Shown one piece after another: positions 1 through 5,355 of a DNA stretch of 5,355 nucleotides (position 1 is the first letter of the stretch; the number at the start of each line of letters is the position of its first letter). The translations under genes were made by a program, and so were the position numbers. Under the pieces are notes generated by a model that had not been told where the DNA came from, ran no database searches, and worked only from the letters and a program-made list of their open reading frames with translations. The DNA lies in assembly GCA_018222695.1 (NCBI GenBank), contig JAAEZV010000021.1, forward strand, positions 8,098-13,452, in the 5' to 3' direction. The DNA comes from Gammaproteobacteria bacterium (GTDB lineage Bacteria; Pseudomonadota; Gammaproteobacteria; Pseudomonadales; Halieaceae).

Positions 1-1
1 G

Positions 2-1288
2 GACAACACGTTGGTCATCTATATCAGTGGCGACAACGGCACGAGCCCGGAGGGCGATCAAACGGGTAACTGGAATTGGAACAAGTATCTCAATGGCGTC
101 CCGGAAACCGATGCGGAACAGCTTGCACACCTCGATGATTGGGGCGGGCCCGATACCTACGCACATATGTCGGTTGGCTGGGCGATCGCATTCGACTCGC
201 CGTTCGCCTTTACCAAGCAAGTCGCCGGTGACTTTGGCGGCACCCGAAACGGGACCGTGATCCATTGGCCCGATGGCATCAACGCCAAAGGGGAAATTCG
301 GGAGCAGTTCACCCATGTTATCGATGTGGTGCCGACAATCCTCGAGGCAACCGGCATTCCGGAACCAACGGTGGTTGATGGCGTGCCGCAGATACCCATC
401 CAGGGGACCAGTATGGTCTATAGCTTTGACGATGCGACTGCCCCTGAGCGTCATACCAAGCAATATTTCGAAATTATTGGTAACCGCGGCCTGTACCAGG
501 ATGGCTGGCTGGCAAGAACCACGGTCAAGCTGCCATGGGAAACCGTGAAGATGAATACAGTCGCCAATGATGACGGCTGGGAGCTCTACAACACCCTTGA
601 GGATTTCAGCCTTCACAATAATCTCGCCGAGCAGTATCCGGAGCGGCTTGAGGCCATGAGGGCCACCTTCATGGAGGAAGCGATTGCGAATCAGGTGCTG
701 CCGCTGGACGATCGACTGCTCGAGAGACTGCTGCCAGCGGTTGCAGGGCGCCCCACCATCATGGCGGGCCGAACCACGCTAGACCTATACCCCGGCGCAA
801 AGGGCTTGGATGAGGACGCCGTTCTGAACATGAAGAACACCTCCGGCCAGATATCTGCGAGCGTAACGGTCGCCGAAGGGCAAACCGCGGACGGCATCAT
901 CATTGCGCAAGGTAGCCGCTTCGGCGGGTGGGCGCTGTATGTGGAGGACGGTTATCCGACCTATACCTACAACAATCTCGGTGATTTGGTCACGGTGAAA
1001 AGCGCCAGCAAGCTCAGCGCCGGAGATTCAGATATTCGCCTTGAGATTTACTATGACGGAGGTGGCATCGGCAAAGGCGCCGACGTCAGGCTTGTCGTCA
1101 ATGGCGGAGCGGCGGCCAGCGGTAGACTGGAGACAACCATTGCCTCACGATTCTCGATTGACGAAGGCACCGATATCGGCATGGATCGCGGCGCGCCGGT
1201 GATCAAGCGGCAGCTGAACGACCGCCGTTACAGCGAGATCAATGCCACCATTAACAAGGTGACGCTGGAGATATTGCCGGAGGCGTAA
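2..1288 (+). CDS. Arylsulfatase (sulfatase family S1), C-terminal part, 5' end outside window
   Basis: This is the 3' part of a sulfatase gene, open from the first complete codon at base 2 to a TAA stop, giving 428 visible residues. Sulfatases hydrolyse sulfate esters with a formylglycine made from a Cys or Ser in an N-terminal CxPxR-type motif; that motif and the signal peptide lie upstream of the window and cannot be checked. Visible family marks are the metal-binding Asp-Asn-Gly (codons 32-40, in YISGDNGTSPEG), the segment GGPDTYAHMSVGWA, and FTKQVAGDFGGTRNG, whose Lys (bases 215-217) probably corresponds to the active-site Lys of Pseudomonas AtsA. These suggest the long arylsulfatases of Proteobacteria. 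Roughly the last 150 residues are beta-rich (from about base 780), resembling the jelly-roll-like C-terminal region of those long enzymes. Periplasmic location and substrate are inferred; the substrate is unknown. No frameshift or internal stop is seen. Confidence 0.93.
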   Translation, partial: DNTLVIYISGDNGTSPEGDQTGNWNWNKYLNGVPETDAEQLAHLDDWGGPDTYAHMSVGWAIAFDSPFAFTKQVAGDFGGTRNGTVIHWPDGINAKGEIREQFTHVIDVVPTILEATGIPEPTVVDGVPQIPIQGTSMVYSFDDATAPERHTKQYFEIIGNRGLYQDGWLARTTVKLPWETVKMNTVANDDGWELYNTLEDFSLHNNLAEQYPERLEAMRATFMEEAIANQVLPLDDRLLERLLPAVAGRPTIMAGRTTLDLYPGAKGLDEDAVLNMKNTSGQISASVTVAEGQTADGIIIAQGSRFGGWALYVEDGYPTYTYNNLGDLVTVKSASKLSAGDSDIRLEIYYDGGGIGKGADVRLVVNGGAAASGRLETTIASRFSIDEGTDIGMDRGAPVIKRQLNDRRYSEINATINKVTLEILPEA

Positions 1289-1421
1289 AGCAGCCTCCTC
1301 TACCACTCCCTCGGGCGCGGCACACGCGGCGCTCCGGAGGGGTGATAGACCACGCCAGTCCTTGCTTTAGAAGCCCGTCACGCTCGACGCGAAGCCAATA
1401 ACGCAACCTGCTCCGGCTGAC
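1289..1421. other. Convergent intergenic gap between sulfatase and DUF4136 gene
   Basis: This 133-base gap separates the stop of the sulfatase gene (+ strand) from the stop of the DUF4136 gene (- strand). I see no credible small gene in it. The left half holds a long imperfect inverted repeat (1300-1348), annotated separately. The right half (1349-1421) shows only short chance complementarities, and neither strand has a run of T residues that would mark a classical intrinsic terminator. Confidence 0.7.
1300..1348. terminator. Imperfect 16+16 hairpin, possible 3' structure or terminator
   Basis: Bases 1300-1315 can pair with 1333-1348 around a 17-base loop. Read as the + strand transcript, 14 of 16 positions pair, three of them as G-U wobbles (1307/1341, 1311/1337, 1315/1333), with mismatches at 1303/1345 and 1310/1338. 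Within the loop, GCG at 1317-1319 can pair with CGC at 1325-1327. On the - strand transcript the two mismatches become wobbles and the three wobbles become A-C mismatches, so the structure is slightly better for the sulfatase transcript. It begins 12 bases after the sulfatase stop codon, a usual place for a terminator, but no U-tract follows. It may be a mRNA 3' stabilising structure or a weak bidirectional terminator. Confidence 0.4.
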
Positions 1422-2036
1422 CTATTTCGGAGGGAACTGCTTCAACAACTCATGAACCACAGTAATCGTGAGCTGCTCTCGATCAGCCTTGGACATGTTG
1501 TTTTTAAGGCGCCCCTCAGCGACACCTCGCCAGACAATCCTGCCGGTTTTGATATCAATCACATCAAACATGGCAGTGCCATCTTCATAGGTTTTGACCG
1601 ATTGCCCCGACGAATAACCCACGCTGACTGAACGGCCATAAGTTCCCGCGGCGACGCCACCATGCATGCCCTGCTCTTGCCCACTGATTTTCTGGGTTTG
1701 CCGCTTGGTCACATGGTAATTCACCCAAAAATCGGCCTGACCCCTGGCGCCCTGACGCAAACCCCGCTGCATCAGCTCCTGATCCGCAGTGTTTCGCACA
1801 CGCTGATCACTACTGTTATAGCGCCGGTACTGACTCTCTCTCGAATTATGGTCGTCGTCGTACCATCGATAGGTTTTGTACTCAGCGAAAGGAAAGCTCT
1901 GATCGTAGTCGACGTCATAGGTCGGTTTGTCGGCACATCCGGCGAGCAGCGCCAGGCACGCCAGCGCGCCAGTCATCGCCACAAATGCTTTTTTGACACC
2001 GCGCACTGCACGCTCACTGCTATTAACTCTCATCAC
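1422..2036 (-). CDS. DUF4136 domain-containing lipoprotein
   Basis: A 204-residue predicted lipoprotein of the DUF4136 family, whose function is not established. The N-terminus has basic residues (R12, K15, K16), a hydrophobic stretch and the lipobox LLAGC with lipidated Cys34. Residue +2 after the Cys is Ala, which by the E. coli sorting rule favours the outer membrane. The mature part has the family pattern: VDYDQSFPFAEYKTYRW (residues 42-58), the ADFWVNYHV strand (101-109), FDVIDIKTGRIVWRGVAEG (157-175) and the closing FPP (201-203). Residues 118-147 form a Gly/Ser-rich stretch between the beta segments. The first codon is GTG with an adjacent in-frame ATG at 2033, so the true start could be either. 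It is the last gene of the - strand cluster, 82 bases after the peptidase stop. It may be co-transcribed, although a weak -10-like TAAAAT on the - strand (2095-2100) leaves room for its own promoter. Confidence 0.92.
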   Translation of the reverse strand: MMRVNSSERAVRGVKKAFVAMTGALACLALLAGCADKPTYDVDYDQSFPFAEYKTYRWYDDDHNSRESQYRRYNSSDQRVRNTADQELMQRGLRQGARGQADFWVNYHVTKRQTQKISGQEQGMHGGVAAGTYGRSVSVGYSSGQSVKTYEDGTAMFDVIDIKTGRIVWRGVAEGRLKNNMSKADREQLTITVVHELLKQFPPK

Positions 2037-2043
2037 TCACTCG

Positions 2044-2050
2044 CCTCTCT
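2044..2050 (-). promoter_or_regulatory. Ribosome binding site bearing on the DUF4136 start
   Basis: The - strand reads AGAGAGG here, a good Shine-Dalgarno match. It stands 7 bases before the GTG at 2036 and 10 bases before the ATG at 2033. The spacing slightly favours GTG, while codon preference favours ATG. The two differ by one residue in the signal peptide, so the mature lipoprotein is the same. Confidence 0.55.
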
Positions 2051-2118
2051 CAAATAACACTCGGCCTTTCTTCGGCTGATACCGAGATGGATCCATTTTA
2101 TTAGGCCAACCCGAAAGC

Positions 2119-3528
2119 CTACTCGACCGCCGGTCTGAAACTGATATCACTGTCTGCCACGAGCCATGCGAAGACGGCAAAAGCGGCCACATTTTGGTCC
2201 AATGACGCGGCATCGAGCTTGTCCACCGTATCATCTGCCGTGTGGTGCAGATCAAAGTAATCTCTCCCGTCCTGGTGGAGTCGCAACGTCGGCACTCCCG
2301 CCGCGATCAGCGGATACAGGTCTGGCCCTCCACCGGGCAGGTCATCACTGCCCGGGGCTATACCGATCGGCGCCAGCAGTCGAGCAATCTCGGCAAATAG
2401 CGCGTCACCGGCCTCGGTCTGACTGTCTGCGGTGACCTTCCAGACCCGGCCACCGCCGAAATCGCTCTCTGAACCCATAATGTGCTGACCCAACGATGCC
2501 TCGTATCGGTCACGGTAGGCATTTGCCCCCAACAAGCCCACCTCTTCGGCGCCCCAAAGAACCAATCGAATAGTTCGCCGGGGTGCCAAGCCCGCATCTT
2601 TTATCAACTCCAGCGCTGCCATGGTGATACCCACACCGGCACCGTCATCAACAGCACCTGTGCCAAGGTCCCAGCTGTCCAGATGCGCGCCAATGACCAC
2701 GATCTCGTCGGGCGCCTCCCGGCCAACGACTTCTCCAATAACATTCCCGGACTGCGCAGCAAGCACCTCGGAGCTGTCCACTTTGATGCGAACAGAGAGC
2801 GTTTTACCTTCCGCCGCAATTCGCTCCAGCTGATCAGCATCCGGATTCGACAGCGCCAGTGCCGGAACGCGTGGCATCTCCTCTCGATAACGAAGAGATC
2901 CCGTGTGCGGGAAACGATGGCTATCGGTGCCTACAGAACGAATGAGATATCCGACCGCGCCCTTGCCAGCTGCAATACTCGGACCGCCGGTGCGGGCCTC
3001 ATTGAAGTAGCCATAGGACGAGCCATCCTGCGTGCGCTGCATCGCATGCCCTACATAGGCAATGCGACCCGTGAGGCTACCCTCTGGTACTCTCTTTAAA
3101 TCCTCAAGCGTCTCAAATAACGCGACCTCCGCGCTCAAGCCATTTTCGTCAGTTGGGACCGAACCGCCTAGGGCAGTCACTGCCAGAGGCTGGGGATATG
3201 GCGCCAGAATCTCGGCGCCCTCCTCATGTCGCTCCCATGCGTCCATCTCAAAAAGTTCGTTGCGGACATTAGCGAAACCTTTTTCGGTGAGCGTATTGAG
3301 GGCCCAAACACGGGCACGCGCCTCCGCCTCACTCCCCGCTAACCGAGGCCCCACCTCGGTGGTCAGCGAGGTGACAATTGCCATGGCGTTACTTCCCGCC
3401 ATTGCCTGCGCACGGAGCATCTCCGCATGAGCGAGGCTCTCGCGTGTTACAGGCTGGCCGATTGAGGCGCTCGAAATGAACCAACCCGCCAAGACGAGCG
3501 CCATGTGTCGATAAGCGTTAACGGTCAT
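2119..3528 (-). CDS. Exported M28 family zinc metallopeptidase with PA domain insert (carboxypeptidase Q-like)
   Basis: A 469-residue M28 peptidase, predicted to be a two-zinc exopeptidase releasing amino acids from peptides in the periplasm or outside the cell. Residues 1-24 form a signal peptide ending near SASIG. The early segment IVTSLTTEVGPRLAGSEAEA (51-70) resembles plasma glutamate carboxypeptidase (CPQ) relatives. A PA-type insert lies at about 125-245 (GRIAYVGHAM, KGAVGYLIRS, PRVPALALSNPDADQL). The catalytic domain follows with a complete set of likely ligands: H282 and D284 in GAHLDSWD, D294/D295 in GAVDDGAG, E328-E329 in WGAEEVG, D356 in SESDFGG and H429 in FDLHHTADD. E328 is the probable general base and D284 its supporting residue. 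The ATG start has AGAGG 9 bases upstream. It lies 51 bases after the oxidoreductase stop, consistent with one transcript. Aminopeptidase versus carboxypeptidase specificity cannot be decided from sequence. Confidence 0.94.
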   Translation of the reverse strand: MTVNAYRHMALVLAGWFISSASIGQPVTRESLAHAEMLRAQAMAGSNAMAIVTSLTTEVGPRLAGSEAEARARVWALNTLTEKGFANVRNELFEMDAWERHEEGAEILAPYPQPLAVTALGGSVPTDENGLSAEVALFETLEDLKRVPEGSLTGRIAYVGHAMQRTQDGSSYGYFNEARTGGPSIAAGKGAVGYLIRSVGTDSHRFPHTGSLRYREEMPRVPALALSNPDADQLERIAAEGKTLSVRIKVDSSEVLAAQSGNVIGEVVGREAPDEIVVIGAHLDSWDLGTGAVDDGAGVGITMAALELIKDAGLAPRRTIRLVLWGAEEVGLLGANAYRDRYEASLGQHIMGSESDFGGGRVWKVTADSQTEAGDALFAEIARLLAPIGIAPGSDDLPGGGPDLYPLIAAGVPTLRLHQDGRDYFDLHHTADDTVDKLDAASLDQNVAAFAVFAWLVADSDISFRPAVE

Positions 3529-3579
3529 GAAGGCAGACCTCTTTCTACATTGGTGAACGCAACTGTCCGTTGGCAGACG

Positions 3580-4890
3580 TCAGGCAGCCTGGTCGGGCTC
3601 TTCACTGATTAGGGCCTTGCGCTGCTCCAGCCACAGGTTCGCCGCTTTGGTTTGCGCTTTGGTCGCGGCCATGACCCCCAAATCAACCTGCGTGGTCCCA
3701 CTGTGGCCCAGCGACGCTATTTGTTCATAGAACCAGTACTGGGTCGCAAATGCGCCAACCGTGCGGACAAGCTTGATCCCATTGAGGAAGCGCAGTGCTC
3801 GGGGCAACAGCGATAAGGTTGACTCGAAACGAGGCAGCTCTGCGGCCCCTCGTAACAATTGTGCTGGCGCATCGGTGACCACGCACATCGGCCGGCCAAT
3901 CCCGATCATGTCGGCGCAACCGGTCTCTAGCGCGGCGTTCATGGCGTCCAGCCGTCGTAACCCACCCGTGACCATCAGCGGGATATTGATTTCTTTGCGC
4001 ATCGCTTCAGCAAAGTCCACAAAATACGCCTCTCGTGCACGCGTGGAAGCGGCCACCGACTGCTCCTCAACAGGCTCCATACCCTCAAGGTTGAGTAATC
4101 GGGGCTGCTCATAGGTGCCACCCGATATCTCAATGAGGTCTACGCTGGCCTGCTCCAACCATTTGGCCACCTGCAAGCTCTCGTTAAAATCGAAACCACC
4201 ACGTTGAAAATCGGCGCTATTGAGCTTGACCGAAACTGGCACTGCGGGCCCCACCGCGGCACGGACCCTCGCCACACAAGACAGCAGCAACCGGGCCCGG
4301 TTCTCGAGCGACCCTCCCCACTGATCCTCTCGTTGATTGCTGCGCGGACTCAAAAATTGCGAGAGCAGATAACCGTGGGCCGCGTGCAGCTGGACGCCCG
4401 TAAATCCCGCGTTGACCAGCACCTTGGCGCACCGCGCAAACCCTGCGATCACCGCCTCAATATCCTCTTCGGTCATGGGGTCAGGCTCCCCGAACTGCCC
4501 TCCCGGCAGCCCAAGTTTGACGGCAGAAGGCGCCTTGGGACGCGGATTTACAATCTTTTGACACTGCCGGCCCGCGTGGCTGATTTGCGCCCAAAAATGG
4601 TTGCCGCCGCGGGTCCCAGTGGCCGCCCACGTCTCCAGCGCGACTTGCATCGCAGCCGAGGGCTCGCTGTCTATGATGACGTTACCCGGACGCTCCAGAT
4701 GATCCCCATCGATCTGCACGTTGCCGGACAACAGGAGCCCTGCCCCACCATCGCTCCATATGCCGTACAGCTGATTAAGCGCCGGCGTGGGCTCTCCGGA
4801 GGGACTTGCCAAACCTTCCGTCATCGCAGCTTTGCACAGTCGATTGGGGATTTCTGCACCGCAAGGCAGCGCGAGTGGCTTTTCAATCAT
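3580..4890 (-). CDS. Old Yellow Enzyme family NADH:flavin oxidoreductase
   Basis: A 436-residue FMN-dependent oxidoreductase with a TIM barrel of the Old Yellow Enzyme family, expected to use NAD(P)H to reduce activated C=C bonds (enones, quinones, nitro compounds or dienoyl-CoA types) in the cytoplasm. Motifs in order: PNRLCKAAMTEGLA (15-28), AQISHAGRQ (101-109), GVQLHAAHGYLLSQFLSPRS (165-184) with the substrate-binding pair H169/H172 and proposed proton donor Y174, the hallmark REDQWGGSLENRARLL (187-202), VSVKLNSADFQRGGF (219-233), MVTGGLRR (306-313) and IGIGRPM (329-335) for FMN phosphate binding. H-x-x-H places it nearer the YqjM/dienoyl-CoA reductase side than the yeast-type H-x-x-N. Thr24 stands where YqjM has its redox-tuning Cys. 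No C-terminal FeS or second flavin domain is present, but about 90 residues follow the barrel, including a Trp/Tyr/Phe-rich stretch near 381-390. The ATG start has GGAAG 8 bases upstream. It sits 43 bases after the ABM gene. Confidence 0.95.
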   Translation of the reverse strand: MIEKPLALPCGAEIPNRLCKAAMTEGLASPSGEPTPALNQLYGIWSDGGAGLLLSGNVQIDGDHLERPGNVIIDSEPSAAMQVALETWAATGTRGGNHFWAQISHAGRQCQKIVNPRPKAPSAVKLGLPGGQFGEPDPMTEEDIEAVIAGFARCAKVLVNAGFTGVQLHAAHGYLLSQFLSPRSNQREDQWGGSLENRARLLLSCVARVRAAVGPAVPVSVKLNSADFQRGGFDFNESLQVAKWLEQASVDLIEISGGTYEQPRLLNLEGMEPVEEQSVAASTRAREAYFVDFAEAMRKEINIPLMVTGGLRRLDAMNAALETGCADMIGIGRPMCVVTDAPAQLLRGAAELPRFESTLSLLPRALRFLNGIKLVRTVGAFATQYWFYEQIASLGHSGTTQVDLGVMAATKAQTKAANLWLEQRKALISEEPDQAA

Positions 4891-4933
4891 TTAAAGTACT
4901 TCCTTGGTGAGGCCAATAACCTAATGTTTTTCA

Positions 4934-5242
4934 TTAAATATTCTGCATCTTTCCCAGGCGGTCAACGGACGCCAAGATACCATCCCAACCTCCCTCGATA
5001 TGCGGCGCCAACACCTCAGCGATACCGGTATCCGTCCGCCATTGCAGGTACGTGTCATACGACGACTCTTCATCCCAGTATTCGACCAGCAAATACGTCG
5101 CTGACGCCTCGTTCAGCACCACATCGATGCGCTCGCAGCCCGCAAATTCTCGAGTATCCGACAGCGCCGCCTTAAACAGATCAGCCATTGCTTCCACCTG
5201 ACCCGGCTTACAGGGAAATTTAGCCACCACTACAAAACTCAT
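4934..5242 (-). CDS. Antibiotic biosynthesis monooxygenase (ABM) domain protein, YgiN-like
   Basis: A 102-residue single-domain protein with the ferredoxin-like ABM fold (PF03992 type), usually a homodimer. The pattern matches: a first strand SFVVVAKFPCKPGQVEAM (2-19), the REFAGCERIDV turn (31-41), the strand TYLLVEYWDEESSYDTYLQW (49-68), and the last helix and strand up to residue 102. Members include quinol monooxygenases such as E. coli YgiN and cofactor-free oxygenases of polyketide pathways, but many have no known reaction, so the activity here is inferred only. The His commonly found after the YWD/E strand is Tyr65 here, so catalysis by the usual scheme is uncertain. The start is firm: AAGGAG lies 7 bases before the ATG. 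It is the first gene of the - strand cluster, followed after 43 bases by the flavin oxidoreductase, which suggests a shared redox role. No signal peptide is present, so it is cytoplasmic. Confidence 0.9.
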   Translation of the reverse strand: MSFVVVAKFPCKPGQVEAMADLFKAALSDTREFAGCERIDVVLNEASATYLLVEYWDEESSYDTYLQWRTDTGIAEVLAPHIEGGWDGILASVDRLGKMQNI

Positions 5243-5288
5243 TGTGCGTCTCCTTATGCGTTTTTTGCGTTCAACTGGATGAATGCTG

Positions 5289-5306
5289 GAGACTACGGCA
5301 AGTCTC
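5289..5306. repeat. Short inverted repeat adjoining the palindrome
   Basis: GAGACT (5289-5294) and AGTCTC (5301-5306) are perfect reverse complements around a 6-base spacer. The repeat shares its last base with the first base of the 9-2-9 palindrome, so the two symmetric elements are in direct contact and together cover 5289-5325. It could be a second protein site, or part of a structured leader if transcription starts upstream of it. With arms of six bases, chance is possible. Confidence 0.4.
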
Positions 5307-5325
5307 GCTACATTGAAATGTAGCG
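5306..5325. promoter_or_regulatory. Perfect 9-2-9 palindrome, probable repressor operator
   Basis: The sequence CGCTACATTGAAATGTAGCG is a perfect inverted repeat with 9-base arms (5306-5314 and 5317-5325) and a GA centre. Its left edge is 63 bases upstream of the ABM start codon, on the promoter side of the four-gene cluster. Length, symmetry and the TACATT-AATGTA core resemble operators of TetR-type repressors; this family assignment is inference. A weak - strand promoter candidate overlaps it, with TACATT as -10 (5317-5322) and a poor -35 TTCCTG (5340-5345) at 17-base spacing, which would let a bound protein block RNA polymerase. The regulator gene is not in the window. Confidence 0.6.
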
Positions 5326-5355
5326 GCCCAGCTTGCCCTCAGGAAGTCAGCCCCC

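Noticed and set aside
1662..2057. A 131-codon open frame on the + strand opposite the DUF4136 gene
   Set aside because: It is antisense to a clear lipoprotein gene with a lipobox and family motifs; its hydrophobic look comes from the complementary codons.
2101..2121. TAGGC/GCCTA inverted repeat at the end of the peptidase gene as a terminator
   Set aside because: The stem is only 5 bp with a 10-base loop, and on the - strand it is followed by AATAAAA rather than a T run.
2482..3099. A 205-codon open frame on the + strand opposite the M28 peptidase gene
   Set aside because: It is fully antisense to a peptidase with intact motifs, and its translation shows no family pattern.
3529..3579. GTCTGCC direct repeat in the gap between the oxidoreductase and peptidase genes
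   Set aside because: Two 7-base copies about 33 bases apart with no further symmetry or conserved flanks; likely chance.
4204..5175. A 323-codon open frame on the + strand opposite the oxidoreductase and ABM genes
   Set aside because: It lies antisense to two well-recognised genes, runs through their intergenic gap, has no recognisable domain, and is rich in Arg, Pro and His as expected from a shadow of GC-rich coding sequence.
5243..5269. Three ACGCA copies in the leader just before the ABM start
   Set aside because: The spacings are uneven (9 and 12 bases) and one copy overlaps the ribosome-binding region; a 5-base repeat in a short stretch is not strong enough to call iterons or binding sites.
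1..5355. Search for a mobile element, CRISPR array, tRNA or rRNA
   Set aside because: No transposase-like or integrase-like protein, terminal repeats, regular spacer repeats, or cloverleaf-type sequence was seen on either strand.

Overview
The window looks like a piece of chromosome from a GC-rich, Gram-negative bacterium, most likely a marine or environmental gammaproteobacterium. This placement is inference. It rests on a long exported-type sulfatase, a DUF4136 lipoprotein with a classical lipobox, an exported M28 peptidase, strong Shine-Dalgarno sites, and an Old Yellow Enzyme subtype common in such bacteria. There is no rRNA, tRNA or other taxonomic marker to confirm it, and I see no mobile element, CRISPR array or tRNA.

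Layout: (1) Bases 2-1288, + strand, hold the 3' part of a sulfatase gene (S1 family, arylsulfatase type) whose 5' half lies outside the window. (2) Bases 1289-1421 are a convergent intergenic gap with a long imperfect inverted repeat (1300-1348) that could form a 3' hairpin. (3) Bases 5242 down to 1422, - strand, hold four genes in the same direction with gaps of 43, 51 and 82 bases: a 102-aa ABM-domain protein, a 436-aa Old Yellow Enzyme-like flavin oxidoreductase, a 469-aa exported M28 zinc peptidase with a PA insert, and a 204-aa DUF4136 lipoprotein. (4) Bases 5243-5355 are the upstream region of that cluster, with a perfect 9+9 bp palindrome (5306-5325) directly beside a 6+6 bp inverted repeat (5289-5306). 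This is the most distinctive non-coding signal in the window and looks like a repressor operator.

How the genes may work together (inference): the ABM protein and the flavin oxidoreductase are both small-molecule redox functions of the kind used on quinones or electrophilic enones, and sit next to each other behind an operator-like palindrome. Old Yellow Enzymes are often controlled by TetR-type repressors, so a regulated electrophile or quinone response unit is a reasonable model. The peptidase and the lipoprotein act in the cell envelope and may be co-transcribed without sharing the pathway. The sulfatase is a separate transcription unit facing the cluster. I see no clear case of a wholly undescribed system; the families are recognisable, and the interest lies in the regulatory region and in the gene combination.
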